A stretch of DNA of 64,000 nt from Pseudomonas pseudonitroreducens (GTDB lineage: Bacteria; Pseudomonadota; Gammaproteobacteria; Pseudomonadales; Pseudomonadaceae). The DNA lies in NCBI RefSeq assembly GCF_021603645.1, contig NZ_BQHJ01000002.1, positions 1-64,000 on the forward strand. Direction: 5' to 3'. Below, piece by piece: positions 54,290 to 64,000 of the stretch. Within the stretch, counting starts at the first letter, position 1. Every line of letters begins with the position of its first letter. The notes beneath the pieces were generated by a model that had not been told where the DNA came from, made no database searches, and saw nothing but the letters and a program-made list of their open reading frames with translations. The position numbers and the translations under genes are program-made.

Positions 54290-56827
54290 TTACAGAGTAC
54301 GAGCGACTTCGACCTTCTCGAACACTTCGATCTTGTCGCCGACGCGGACGTCGTTGTAGCTCTTCACGCCGATACCGCACTCCATGCCGGCACGGACTTC
54401 GGAGACGTCATCCTTGAAGCGACGCAGGGACTCCAGCTCGCCTTCGAAGATGACCACGTCGTCGCGCAGAACACGGATCGGACGGTTGCGGTGCACCAGA
54501 CCCTCGGTGACCATGCAGCCGGCGACCGCGCCGAACTTCGGCGAACGGAACACGTCACGCACTTCGGCGATACCCAGGATGTTCTCGCGAACATCGCTGC
54601 CGAGCATGCCGGTCAGGGCTTTCTTGACGTCTTCGATGATGTCGTAGATCACGTTGTAGTAACGCATGTCGAGGCCTTCGGACTCGACGATCTTGCGCGC
54701 ACCAGCGTCAGCACGGACGTTGAAGCCGAACAGCACCGCGTTGGAGGCCAGCGCCAGGTTGGCATCGGACTCGGTGATACCACCGACGCCGCCACCGACC
54801 ACGCGAACCTGCACCTCGTCGTTGCCCAAGCCACTGAGCGAGCCCTGCAGGGCTTCCAGCGAACCACGGACATCGGACTTGAGGACGATGTTGAGGGTCT
54901 TCTTCTCTTCCTGGCCCATGTTCTCGAAGATGTTTTCCAGCTTGCCGGCGTGGGCACGAGCCAGTTTCACTTCGCGGAACTTGCCCTGACGGAACAGAGC
55001 GACTTCGCGGGCCTTCTTCTCGTCGGCGACCACGGTCATCTCGTCGCCGGCATCCGGAGTGCCATCCAGGCCGAGGATCTCGACCGGAATCGACGGACCG
55101 GCTTCCTTGATCGGCTTGCCGTTCTCGTCGAGCATCGCACGGACGCGGCCGTAGTTGACGCCGACCAGAACCATGTCGCCCTGACGCAGGGTGCCGTCCT
55201 GGACCAGCACGGTGGCTACCGGGCCACGGCCCTTGTCCAGACGGGACTCGACCACCACACCACGGCCCGGGGCCGACGGAGTGGCTTTGAGTTCGAGTAC
55301 TTCAGCCTGCAGCAGTACGGCTTCGAGCAGCTCGTCGACGCCGGTACCCAGCTTCGCGGAAACGTGAACGTACGGAGCATCGCCGCCCCACTCTTCCGGG
55401 ATCACGTCCAGAGCGGCCAGGCCGTTCTTGATGTTGTCCGGGTTGGCGTCGGGCTTGTCGATCTTGTTCACCGCGACCACGATCGGCACGCCAGCCGCTT
55501 TCGCGTGCTGCACGGCTTCCTGGGTCTGCGGCATCACGCCGTCGTCCGCAGCCACCACGAGGATGACGATGTCGGTCGCCTGGGCACCACGGGCACGCAT
55601 CGCGGTGAACGCGGCGTGGCCAGGGGTGTCGAGGAAGGTGACCATGCCGCGGTCGGTTTCCACGTGGTAGGCGCCGATGTGCTGGGTGATGCCGCCGGCT
55701 TCGCCAGCTGCAACCTTGGCACGACGGATGTAGTCGAGCAGCGAGGTCTTGCCGTGGTCGACGTGGCCCATCACGGTCACGACCGGTGCACGGGAAACCG
55801 CTTCACCTTCGAACTTCAGCGACTCGGCCAGTTGTTCTTCCAGGGCGTTCTCGCTGACCAGCTTGACCTTGTGGCCGAGTTCTTCGGCGATCAGCTGGGC
55901 GGTTTCCTGGTCGAGCACCTGGTTGATGGTCACCGGGGTGCCCATCTTGAACATGAACTTGACGACTTCAGCGCCCTTCACCGACATCTGCGCAGCCAGT
56001 TCGGCCACGGTGATGGTCTCACCGATATTTACTTCACGCACAATCGGTCCTGTCGGGCTCTGGAACCCGTGCTGGTTACGCTTCTTCAGCTTGCCCTTGC
56101 CACGGCCACCGCCGCGACGGCCAAAGCTGTCGTCGTCGTCACCACCACTGCGCACGACGCGCGGCGCGGTGGTCTTTTCCTTTTCCTTGATCGACGGGCG
56201 ATGCTGGGCATGCTTGCGATCACGGCGCTCGTCCTCGTCATCACGTTTGGGCACACGACGCGGCTCTTCCTTCTTGCGGTCATCCGCAGCAGGAGCAGCA
56301 GCGGCCGGCGCACCCGGAACAGACGCAGGAGCCGCAGCGCGCGGCGCCTCGGCAGCAGCCGGGGCAGCAGCAGTGGCGGGCGCGGCTTCAACGGCCTGAC
56401 GCGCAGCATCCGCCTGACGACGGGCCTCCGCTTCGGCAGCACGTTGACGAGCTTCTTCCTCTGCCTTCAGACGGGCAGCTTCTTCAGCTGCGCGCTGTTC
56501 TTCCAGCTCGCGCTGGCGTTCGGCTTCGAGCTCTTCAGGGTCACGCTTGACGTAGGTTTTCTTCTTGCGAACCTCGACACTGACAGTCTTGCTGCCAGCG
56601 ACCCTCAAGGTCGAAGTGGTCTTGCGTTGCAGGGTGATCTTGCGCGGCTCTTCCGCGCGCTCACCGTGACTGCCTTTCAGGTGGGCCAGCAGCGCTTGCT
56701 TCTCGCTGTCGGTCACTACCTGCTCGGCGTTGTTATGGGGCAGACCCGCTTCGCGCATCTGCTGCAGCAGGCGCTCCACCGGCGTATCGACCGTCTTGGC
56801 CAGTTCTTTCACCGTGACTTGCGTCAT
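54290..56827 (-). CDS. infB: translation initiation factor IF-2
   Basis: An 845-residue IF-2. The N-terminal domain carries a long charged Ala/Glu/Arg-rich coiled segment (about 80-260). The G domain has [17 protein letters not shown] (P-loop), DTPGHAAF and [10 protein letters not shown]. Domains II-IV follow and bind fMet-tRNA. A likely internal start for a shorter form (as in E. coli IF2-2) cannot be fixed from sequence. It lies 27 bp after nusA. Confidence 0.97.
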   Translation of the reverse strand: MTQVTVKELAKTVDTPVERLLQQMREAGLPHNNAEQVVTDSEKQALLAHLKGSHGERAEEPRKITLQRKTTSTLRVAGSKTVSVEVRKKKTYVKRDPEELEAERQRELEEQRAAEEAARLKAEEEARQRAAEAEARRQADAARQAVEAAPATAAAPAAAEAPRAAAPASVPGAPAAAAPAADDRKKEEPRRVPKRDDEDERRDRKHAQHRPSIKEKEKTTAPRVVRSGGDDDDSFGRRGGGRGKGKLKKRNQHGFQSPTGPIVREVNIGETITVAELAAQMSVKGAEVVKFMFKMGTPVTINQVLDQETAQLIAEELGHKVKLVSENALEEQLAESLKFEGEAVSRAPVVTVMGHVDHGKTSLLDYIRRAKVAAGEAGGITQHIGAYHVETDRGMVTFLDTPGHAAFTAMRARGAQATDIVILVVAADDGVMPQTQEAVQHAKAAGVPIVVAVNKIDKPDANPDNIKNGLAALDVIPEEWGGDAPYVHVSAKLGTGVDELLEAVLLQAEVLELKATPSAPGRGVVVESRLDKGRGPVATVLVQDGTLRQGDMVLVGVNYGRVRAMLDENGKPIKEAGPSIPVEILGLDGTPDAGDEMTVVADEKKAREVALFRQGKFREVKLARAHAGKLENIFENMGQEEKKTLNIVLKSDVRGSLEALQGSLSGLGNDEVQVRVVGGGVGGITESDANLALASNAVLFGFNVRADAGARKIVESEGLDMRYYNVIYDIIEDVKKALTGMLGSDVRENILGIAEVRDVFRSPKFGAVAGCMVTEGLVHRNRPIRVLRDDVVIFEGELESLRRFKDDVSEVRAGMECGIGVKSYNDVRVGDKIEVFEKVEVARTL

Positions 56828-56854
56828 GCACTTCTCTCCTCAGGCCGCGAATGC

Positions 56855-58336
56855 TTACTCGAACCAATGGGCCCGGGCGGCCATGATCAACTTGCCAGCA
56901 CGCTCTTCGTCCATGCCGTCGATGTCGAGCAGATCGTCAATCGATTGCTCGGCAAGATCTTCACGGGTGGTTACACCGCGCAGCGCCAGGTCCACGGCCA
57001 GCTCTTTGGTCATGCCATCGAGGCTGAGCAGGTCTTCGGCAGGTTGTGCGTCGGCAAGTTTTTCTTCAGTGGCGATGGCTTTGGTCAGCAGGCGATCCTT
57101 GGCGCGCGAGCGCAGCTCGTTGACGATGTCTTCGTCGAAGCCGTCGATGCTGAGCATCTCTTCCATCGGTACGTAGGCGATTTCTTCCAGGGTGGTGAAG
57201 CCTTCCTCCACCAGTACCTGGGCGAGCTCCTCGTCGACATCCAGCTCGTCGACAAAGCGCTGCAGGATGTCGCCAGTTTCAGCCTGCTGTTTGGCCTGGA
57301 TATCGGCCTCGGTCATCACGTTCAGGGTCCAACCGGTGAGCTGGCTGGCCAGACGTACGTTCTGGCCACTACGGCCAATGGCCTGGGCCAGGTTGTCTTC
57401 GGCAACGGCGATATCCATGGTGTGGGTATCTTCGTCGACGATGATCGCCGCCACTTCGGCCGGAGCCATGGCATTGATCACGAACTGCGCGGGGTTGTCA
57501 TCCCAAAGGACGATGTCCACACGCTCGCCACCCAGTTCGCCGGAGACGGCCTGGACGCGGGAGCCACGCATACCGATGCAGGCGCCCTGCGGGTCGATAC
57601 GCTTGTCCTTGGAGCGAACGGCGATCTTGGCGCGCGAACCCGGATCACGGGCGGCGGCCATCACGTCGATCAGCTGCTCGGCGATTTCCGGTACTTCGAT
57701 GCGGAACAGCTCGATCAGCATTTCCGGCGCGGTACGCGACAGGATCAGCTGAGGGCCGCGGTTCTCGCTGCGGATTTCCTTCAGCAGGGCACGCACGCGG
57801 GTGCCGACGCGGAAGGTTTCACGCGGGATGATCTGGTCGCGGGCCAGCAGCGCTTCGGCGTTGTTGCCCAGGTCGACGATCACGTTGTCGCGGGTGACCT
57901 TCTTGACAGTGCCGGAGATGATCTCGTTGACCTTCTCGCGGTAGGCGTCGACCACCTGAGCGCGCTCGGCTTCGCGAACCTTCTGCACGATGACCTGCTT
58001 GGCGGTCTGTGCGGCGATGCGGCCGAACTCGATGGACTCGATCTTCTCTTCGATGACTTCACCGGCCGTCATGCCGGGGTGCTCTTCCTGCACGTCTTCG
58101 ACGGTCAGTTCCGATGCCGGATTGGAGTAGTCCTCGTCTTCGACGATGGTCCAGCGACGGAAGGTTTCGTAGTTGCCGTTGGCGCGGTTGATTTCCACGC
58201 GCAGGTCAACCTCGTCCTCGAAACGCTTTTTGGTCGCGGTCGCCAGGGCCAGCTCCAGCGCTTCGAAAATCACGCCAGGCGGTACACCCTTCTCGTTGGA
58301 TACCGACTCAACAACCAGCAGTACTTCTTTGCTCAT
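56855..58336 (-). CDS. nusA: transcription termination/antitermination factor NusA
   Basis: A 493-residue NusA with an N-terminal RNA polymerase-binding domain (1-125), S1 ([20 protein letters not shown]), two KH domains ([18 protein letters not shown]) and two C-terminal acidic repeats ([18 protein letters not shown] and the later [15 protein letters not shown]). It affects pausing and termination and rRNA antitermination at boxA. In E. coli it autoregulates this operon. It is 45 bp after rimP. Confidence 0.97.
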   Translation of the reverse strand: MSKEVLLVVESVSNEKGVPPGVIFEALELALATATKKRFEDEVDLRVEINRANGNYETFRRWTIVEDEDYSNPASELTVEDVQEEHPGMTAGEVIEEKIESIEFGRIAAQTAKQVIVQKVREAERAQVVDAYREKVNEIISGTVKKVTRDNVIVDLGNNAEALLARDQIIPRETFRVGTRVRALLKEIRSENRGPQLILSRTAPEMLIELFRIEVPEIAEQLIDVMAAARDPGSRAKIAVRSKDKRIDPQGACIGMRGSRVQAVSGELGGERVDIVLWDDNPAQFVINAMAPAEVAAIIVDEDTHTMDIAVAEDNLAQAIGRSGQNVRLASQLTGWTLNVMTEADIQAKQQAETGDILQRFVDELDVDEELAQVLVEEGFTTLEEIAYVPMEEMLSIDGFDEDIVNELRSRAKDRLLTKAIATEEKLADAQPAEDLLSLDGMTKELAVDLALRGVTTREDLAEQSIDDLLDIDGMDEERAGKLIMAARAHWFE

Positions 58337-58381
58337 CGTACGCCTCGCCTTTCAATCCATTGGAATCCGCGCTCTGGCGGC

Positions 58382-58840
58382 TCACTCAAATCGGGGAATG
58401 ATGTTGGCCTTGTCGATCGAGTCGACCGGCAGCAGGTATTCATGGTCGTCCACCAGGACCACCACATCCTGCTCCTCCACACCACGGAGAATGCCCTGGA
58501 AATTACGACGCCGTTCGAAGGGCGTGCGCAGCTTGATCTTCACCTGCTCGCCGACGTAGAGGGCGAACTGTTCAAGCGTGAAGAGCGGCCGATCCATACC
58601 GGGCGAAGACACCTCGAGGGTGTACTCGCCACTGATCGGGTCTTCCACGTCCAGGATGCCGCTGATCTGACGACTGACGATTTCGCAGTCATCGACCAGG
58701 ATGCCTTCCGGACGGTCGATATAAACCCGGAGCAGGGAATGGCGACCTTGGGAAATGAACTCCAGGCCCCAGCACTCATAGCCGAGCGCTTCTACTACAG
58801 GGGCCAACAAGGCCTGCAACTGTTCTAGCTTGCTCGACAC
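58382..58840 (-). CDS. rimP: ribosome maturation factor RimP
   Basis: A 152-residue RimP needed for 30S maturation. The start is GTG at 58840 ([20 protein letters not shown]), with GAGGCGATCAG before it; an earlier in-frame ATG would run into the terminator-like hairpin. The conserved [20 protein letters not shown] and SPGMDRPLF are present. It heads rimP-nusA-infB-rbfA-truB-rpsO-pnp. Confidence 0.95.
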   Translation of the reverse strand: MSSKLEQLQALLAPVVEALGYECWGLEFISQGRHSLLRVYIDRPEGILVDDCEIVSRQISGILDVEDPISGEYTLEVSSPGMDRPLFTLEQFALYVGEQVKIKLRTPFERRRNFQGILRGVEEQDVVVLVDDHEYLLPVDSIDKANIIPRFE

Positions 58841-58866
58841 CTGATCGCCTCGCGTATGCTGTAGAA

Positions 58867-58890
58867 ACAAAAAATGGGCGAAACGCCCAT
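58867..58890 (-). terminator. terminator-like hairpin in the rimP leader
   Basis: On the minus strand ATGGGCG, TTT loop, CGCCCAT followed by TTTTTTGTTTC. It lies only 27 bp upstream of the rimP GTG. It has the form of an intrinsic terminator, so transcripts from the tRNA side reach rimP only by read-through. Confidence 0.8.
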
Positions 58891-58935
58891 CCCTTAAGGA
58901 CCGCCCTGACCTGGCGGCGCGGACTGTCCAGCTAG

Positions 58936-58961
58936 CAAAAAGCCCCTTAAAAGGGGCTCTG
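58936..58961 (-). terminator. terminator after tRNA-fMet
   Basis: On the minus strand AGAGCCCC, TTTT(AA) loop region and GGGGCTTTTTG. It is 7 bp after the tRNA 3' end and 45 bp before the second terminator-like hairpin. Confidence 0.85.
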
Positions 58962-58967
58962 CCAAAC

Positions 58968-59044
<77 letters not shown>

Positions 59045-59105
59045 TCAAAGCTGGTGCGAAATTATACGGTTGAGCCCCTTGAAGGTCAACCGAAACTCCG
59101 AAACG

Positions 59106-59130
59106 AAAAGGCCCGCACAGCGGGCCTTTC
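59106..59130 (-). terminator. terminator after tRNA-Leu
   Basis: On the minus strand AAAGGCCCGC, TGT loop, GCGGGCCTTTTCGTTT. It separates tRNA-Leu from tRNA-fMet, so the latter likely has its own promoter in 59045-59105 or depends on read-through. Confidence 0.85.
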
Positions 59131-59135
59131 GCATA

Positions 59136-59221
59136 TGGTACCGAGGAGGGGACTCGAACCCCTACAGCCTATGGCCACTACCACCTCAAGGTAGCGTGTC
59201 TACCAATTCCACCACCTCGGC
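59136..59221 (-). tRNA. tRNA-Leu (GAG)
   Basis: An 86-nt class II tRNA with a long variable arm and encoded CCA. The anticodon loop CTTGAGG gives anticodon GAG, reading CUC and CUU codons. It begins 16 bp after the secG stop codon, so it is probably cotranscribed with secG. Confidence 0.97.
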
Positions 59222-59237
59222 AAAAACTCTTGCCTGC

Positions 59238-59630
59238 TTACTTCTGCTCAGGAGCTGCCGGAACGTCGCCGTTACCGCCTGCAGGGGCTTGAGGTTGCCC
59301 TTGCGCGCCCGGCACATCGCTAGCTGCCGGAGCTTGTTCCTGCTTCTGCTCCATCACTGCCGGATCAGGAAGCCCAGCGTGACGAATTATATCAGCTTTT
59401 TCTTTAGCAAAATACGCTAAACCCAAGCTAGTAATAAAAAAAACTGCAGCCAGCACAGCGGTGAAACGACTCAGGAAGGTAGCAGAACCCTGACTACCAA
59501 ACACAGTACCCGAAGCGCCCGCACCGAACGACGCACCGGCGTCGGCACCTTTGCCTTGCTGAAGCAGGACCAGCACAACCAGACCCAGCGCCATCAGCAG
59601 GTGAATCACGATTACAACTGTTTCCAGCAT
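59238..59630 (-). CDS. secG: preprotein translocase subunit SecG
   Basis: A 130-residue SecG with two transmembrane helices ([19 protein letters not shown] and [19 protein letters not shown]) joined by the conserved [20 protein letters not shown] loop. It assists SecYE in protein export. The C-terminal 45 residues are Pro/Ala/Gln-rich, longer than in E. coli. It is 2 bp after tpiA, so the two are coupled. Confidence 0.96.
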   Translation of the reverse strand: MLETVVIVIHLLMALGLVVLVLLQQGKGADAGASFGAGASGTVFGSQGSATFLSRFTAVLAAVFFITSLGLAYFAKEKADIIRHAGLPDPAVMEQKQEQAPAASDVPGAQGQPQAPAGGNGDVPAAPEQK

Positions 59631-59632
59631 CT

Positions 59633-60388
59633 TCAGTTTCCTGCGGCGCGACAGATCGCACCGAACTCATCTGCATTCAGGGACGCTCCACCAATGAGCC
59701 CCCCATCGATATCCGGCATGCCGAAAAGTTCGACAGCATTGGCAGCCTTGACACTGCCGCCATACAGGAGACGAAGGCCGCGGGCCACCTCTGCGTTTTC
59801 CGCCGAGATCTGCGCGCGAATCGCCGCATGTACTTCCTGGGCCTGCTCGGGAGAAGCGGTCAGCCCCGTCCCAATCGCCCACACCGGCTCGTAAGCCACA
59901 ACGGCGCGGGAAAAAGCCCCGACACCGAGATCTTCGATCACCGAGCCCAACTGGCGCCCGACAACCTCAAGAGTCTTGCCCGCCTCACGCTGCTCGCGGG
60001 TTTCACCCACGCACAGGATCGGAACCAGGCCACACGACTGAGCCGCTGCAAATTTGCGGCTGATCGCACCATCGCTTTCGCCCAGGATCAGGCGGCGCTC
60101 GGAGTGACCAACCAGCACCAGGGAGCAGCTCGCATCAGCCAACTGGCTGGCTGCGATCTCGCCCGTCAGGGCACCCTGCATCGGCTCAACCGCGCAATTC
60201 TGCGCACCAACGGCAACTGCCTTTCCATTCAGGTCTTGAACGACCTGATTGATGTACAGACTAGGCGGAAACACCGCCACATCGACACCCGTGGGGAGAG
60301 CCAGTTGACGCAGGCCTTTGATCAGCTCCGTTACGCTGGAGCGGGTACCGTGCATTTTCCAATTACCGGCCACCAAGGGTCGACGCAT
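59633..60388 (-). CDS. tpiA: triosephosphate isomerase
   Basis: A 251-residue TIM barrel. The catalytic residues are Lys in GNWKMHG, His in LVGHSERR and Glu in [11 protein letters not shown]; the phosphate loop [10 protein letters not shown] is present. It interconverts DHAP and glyceraldehyde-3-P. It is 65 bp after glmM and 2 bp before secG, a common Pseudomonas arrangement. Confidence 0.97.
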   Translation of the reverse strand: MRRPLVAGNWKMHGTRSSVTELIKGLRQLALPTGVDVAVFPPSLYINQVVQDLNGKAVAVGAQNCAVEPMQGALTGEIAASQLADASCSLVLVGHSERRLILGESDGAISRKFAAAQSCGLVPILCVGETREQREAGKTLEVVGRQLGSVIEDLGVGAFSRAVVAYEPVWAIGTGLTASPEQAQEVHAAIRAQISAENAEVARGLRLLYGGSVKAANAVELFGMPDIDGGLIGGASLNADEFGAICRAAGN

Positions 60389-60453
60389 GCTGTACCTCGC
60401 TGAGCAAAGTGGGCGCAGATATTACTCGACGCTTTGGGAACTGACAAGAGAAA

Positions 60454-61794
60454 TCAAGCACATACCTCTGTAACGACTTTTGCCAGCTGCTCGGCATAGG
60501 CACGAACGCGTGCCTCCTCGTCACCCTCGACCATGACCCGCACCAGCGGTTCGGTTCCGGATTTGCGCAGCAGGACGCGGCCGCGACCGGCCATTTCCTC
60601 GGTCACCTTGGCGCATGCATCCTTCACCGCCGGATGCTCCAGCGGGTCGACACCACCACCGGCGAAGCGCACATTGATCAGTACCTGCGGGCATTTACGA
60701 ATACCCATGCGTGCCTCGGCCAGGTTCTGCCCACGGGTCTTCAGCGCCATCAGCACCTGCAGTGCAGCGATGATCGCATCACCCGTCGTAGTGTGCTGAT
60801 AGCAGACGACATGGCCGGAGTTCTCTCCTCCCAGCTGCCAGTTGCGCGACTGCAGTTCGGACATCACGTAGCGGTCCCCCACCTTGGCGCGAGCGAAAGG
60901 AATATGCAGGTCCTGCAAGGCGAGCTCAAGGCCCAGGTTGCTCATCAGGGTTCCGACCACACCACCATGCAGCTTGCCGCGATCAAGCATGTCACGAGCG
61001 ATGAGATAGAGGATCTCGTCGCCATCGACGATCGTGCCGGTGTGATCCACCATCATCACCCGGTCGCCGTCGCCGTCGAAGGCGATGCCGATATCCGCAT
61101 GCTGAGCCAGCACAGCATCCTGCAGCGCCCCCATATGAGTGGAGCCGCACTTGTCATTGATGTTCAGGCCATTGGGCTCGGCACCGATGACAAACACCTC
61201 GGCGCCCAGCTCGCGGAAGACGTTCGGAGCGATCTTGTAAGTCGCGCCATGGGCGCAATCCAGCGCGATACGCAGGCCGGCAAAGCTGGTATTCGAGGGC
61301 ACACTGCTCTTGCAGAACTCGATGTAGCGACCGGCAGCGTCGTTGATCCGCGACACCTTGCCCAGGCGCGCAGACTCGACCACGGTCATCGGCGCATCGA
61401 GAAGCTCCTCGATGATCAGTTCCACCTCGTCCGGCAGCTTGGTGCCCTGGCCGGAGAAGAACTTGATGCCGTTGTCGTCATGCGGATTGTGCGAAGCACT
61501 GATGACGATGCCTGCCTCGGCATGGAAGGTACGGGTCAGATAGGCGATACCCGGAGTCGGCATGGGGCCCAGCAGCATCACATCGGCACCGGCGGCGGAC
61601 AGGCCGGCTTCCAGCGCCGACTCGAACATATAGCCGGAAATCCGCGTGTCCTTGCCCACCAGCACACGGCACTTGCCCTGCTGCCGGAAGGCCATGCCCA
61701 CGGCCCAACCCAGCTTGAGCACGAAGTCCGGCGTGATCGGCGGCGTGCCTACACGACCGCGGATTCCATCGGTACCAAAATACTTCCTGCTCAT
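60454..61794 (-). CDS. glmM: phosphoglucosamine mutase
   Basis: A 446-residue mutase that makes glucosamine-1-P for UDP-GlcNAc and peptidoglycan/LPS. The phosphoserine loop is [19 protein letters not shown], the metal loop AFDGDGDRV, and the phosphate-binding loop [15 protein letters not shown]. Its ATG overlaps the folP stop (ATGA). Confidence 0.97.
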   Translation of the reverse strand: MSRKYFGTDGIRGRVGTPPITPDFVLKLGWAVGMAFRQQGKCRVLVGKDTRISGYMFESALEAGLSAAGADVMLLGPMPTPGIAYLTRTFHAEAGIVISASHNPHDDNGIKFFSGQGTKLPDEVELIIEELLDAPMTVVESARLGKVSRINDAAGRYIEFCKSSVPSNTSFAGLRIALDCAHGATYKIAPNVFRELGAEVFVIGAEPNGLNINDKCGSTHMGALQDAVLAQHADIGIAFDGDGDRVMMVDHTGTIVDGDEILYLIARDMLDRGKLHGGVVGTLMSNLGLELALQDLHIPFARAKVGDRYVMSELQSRNWQLGGENSGHVVCYQHTTTGDAIIAALQVLMALKTRGQNLAEARMGIRKCPQVLINVRFAGGGVDPLEHPAVKDACAKVTEEMAGRGRVLLRKSGTEPLVRVMVEGDEEARVRAYAEQLAKVVTEVCA

Positions 61795-62660
61795 GCGGGC
61801 ATCCCCTCTTCCGTTGCACTTTCCACTGCGTGAATCATTCGAACCACGTCCACGGTCTCGGCGACATCGTGGACGCGGATGATACTGGCCCCCTTGGCTA
61901 CCGCCAGGGCTGCCAGCGCCAGACTGCCATAAAGGCGCCCACCCACCTCGCGAGCCAACGCGCGGCCAATCATGCTCTTGCGCGAAACACCGACCAGCAG
62001 CGGGCAGCCCATTGCCATCAAACCTTCCATCTGCCGGAACAGATTCAGGTTGTGGCTCTGAGTCTTGGCAAAACCGAAGCCAGGATCGATGACGATGCGC
62101 TCTCGGGCAATGCCCACCGCTTCGCAGATGGTGATGCGCTCTTCGAGAAAGCCGCGGACCTCCTGCAGAATATCCGGATAACGCGGATCATCCTGCATGT
62201 TGCCCGGCTCGCCGCGCATGTGCATCAGGCATACCGGCAGACCGGTATCGACCGCGGCATCAAGGGCGCCATCGCGCTGCAGCGAGCGCACATCATTGAT
62301 CAGCCCAGCTCCGAGGCGCGCCGTTTCGCGCATCACCGCCGGAGTGGAGGTATCCACGGAGATCACCACATCCAGCTCGCGGGCAATGGCCTCGACTACC
62401 GGGGCGACTCGCTCCAGCTCTTCGGTCGGCGAAACCAGCCGAGCGCCCGGCCGGGTCGACTCGCCACCGATATCAATCAGCGTGGCGCCAGCCGCGACCA
62501 TTTCCGCCGCATGACGCAATGCAGCATCGCGCTGATTGAAACGTCCACCGTCGGAGAAGGAGTCAGGAGTGACATTGAGGATGCCCATGACGTGCGGGCG
62601 GCTTAAATCAAGAACCCGGTTGCCGCAAGGCAACCGGGTCGGGTGGTACAACGAACTCAT
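61791..62660 (-). CDS. folP: dihydropteroate synthase
   Basis: A 289-residue DHPS joining dihydropterin pyrophosphate (from FolK, 30604) to p-aminobenzoate; the sulfonamide target. The motifs [16 protein letters not shown] and [12 protein letters not shown] are present, and [15 protein letters not shown] binds phosphate. It follows ftsH by 9 bp and overlaps glmM, the conserved ftsH-folP-glmM order. Confidence 0.97.
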   Translation of the reverse strand: MSSLYHPTRLPCGNRVLDLSRPHVMGILNVTPDSFSDGGRFNQRDAALRHAAEMVAAGATLIDIGGESTRPGARLVSPTEELERVAPVVEAIARELDVVISVDTSTPAVMRETARLGAGLINDVRSLQRDGALDAAVDTGLPVCLMHMRGEPGNMQDDPRYPDILQEVRGFLEERITICEAVGIARERIVIDPGFGFAKTQSHNLNLFRQMEGLMAMGCPLLVGVSRKSMIGRALAREVGGRLYGSLALAALAVAKGASIIRVHDVAETVDVVRMIHAVESATEEGMPA

Positions 62661-62669
62661 TCAGTGCTC

Positions 62670-64000
<1,331 letters not shown>

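Noticed and set aside
54491-58828. Very long open frame on the plus strand, antisense to infB, nusA and rimP.
   Set aside because: It is the shadow expected in GC-rich Pseudomonas DNA opposite well-conserved genes with strong third-position bias; it has no domain and is His/Asp/Val/Leu-biased.

Overview
The window is a contiguous piece of a Pseudomonas chromosome: GC-rich, dense, with no insertion sequence, prophage or CRISPR array that I can see. Gene order is that of the P. aeruginosa PAO1 block running from an rRNA operon (msrQ/msrP) to ftsH (from memory, about PA4691 to PA4751). Tandem prrF1-prrF2 next to phuSTUVW also points to the P. aeruginosa lineage. Differences in the haem-uptake segment (no phuR beside phuS) suggest a relative of P. 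aeruginosa rather than P. aeruginosa itself; that species-level statement is inference.

Layout. 1-591: 5' end of a 16S rRNA gene (minus strand) with boxA and three tandem promoters. 592-6527 (minus): msrQ-msrP, pssA, then ilvIHC. 6931-10888: a DUF4124 protein (plus) and the operon mrcB, TPR lipoprotein, YqcC (minus). 11106-14077 (plus): a two-domain kinase-like protein, a TfoX C-domain protein and the cyclic-nucleotide-binding protein cbpA. 14172-14543: the two Fur-controlled small RNAs PrrF1 and PrrF2, with the possible read-through RNA PrrH. 14610-19279 (minus): haem operon phuSTUVW behind a Fur box. 19522-21907: a small Rieske protein, then aminotransferase and sfsA. 22242-28447 (plus): dksA, gluQ, cbrX-cbrA-cbrB. 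28609 to about 28990: the CrcZ RNA with a CbrB-type operator and a sigma-54 promoter. 29201-35134 (plus): pcnB-folK-panB-panC, panD, pgi. 35178-41586: a divergent GlxA-type regulator/exported DJ-1 protein pair, acetyl-CoA synthetase, a DUF2236 protein and a thiolase. 41776-47752 (plus): an orphan response regulator, a large DUF748 protein, two DUF2845 paralogues and a rhomboid protease. 47816-50033 (minus): CsbD, BON-domain protein and a zinc-finger-like membrane protein. 50128-64000 (minus): pnp, rpsO, truB, rbfA, infB, nusA, rimP, tRNA-fMet, tRNA-Leu, secG, tpiA, glmM, folP and the C-terminal part of ftsH.

How the genes work together. Three regulatory circuits can be read from the DNA. (1) Iron and haem: Fur boxes on prrF1, prrF2 and phuS put iron-sparing RNAs and haem import under one repressor. 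(2) Carbon catabolite repression: CbrA/CbrB would activate the sigma-54 promoter of CrcZ, whose A-rich motifs titrate Hfq/Crc; a similar A-rich motif overlaps the Shine-Dalgarno region of the acetyl-CoA synthetase gene in the same window. (3) Transcription-translation machinery: the metY-rimP-nusA-infB-rbfA-truB-rpsO-pnp cluster, with intrinsic terminators between the tRNA and rimP.

I found no clearly undescribed system. The best candidates for a second look are the haem locus without its receptor, a consensus sigma-54 promoter in front of the BON/CsbD stress genes, the regulator/exported DJ-1 pair, and the zinc-finger-like membrane TPR protein.
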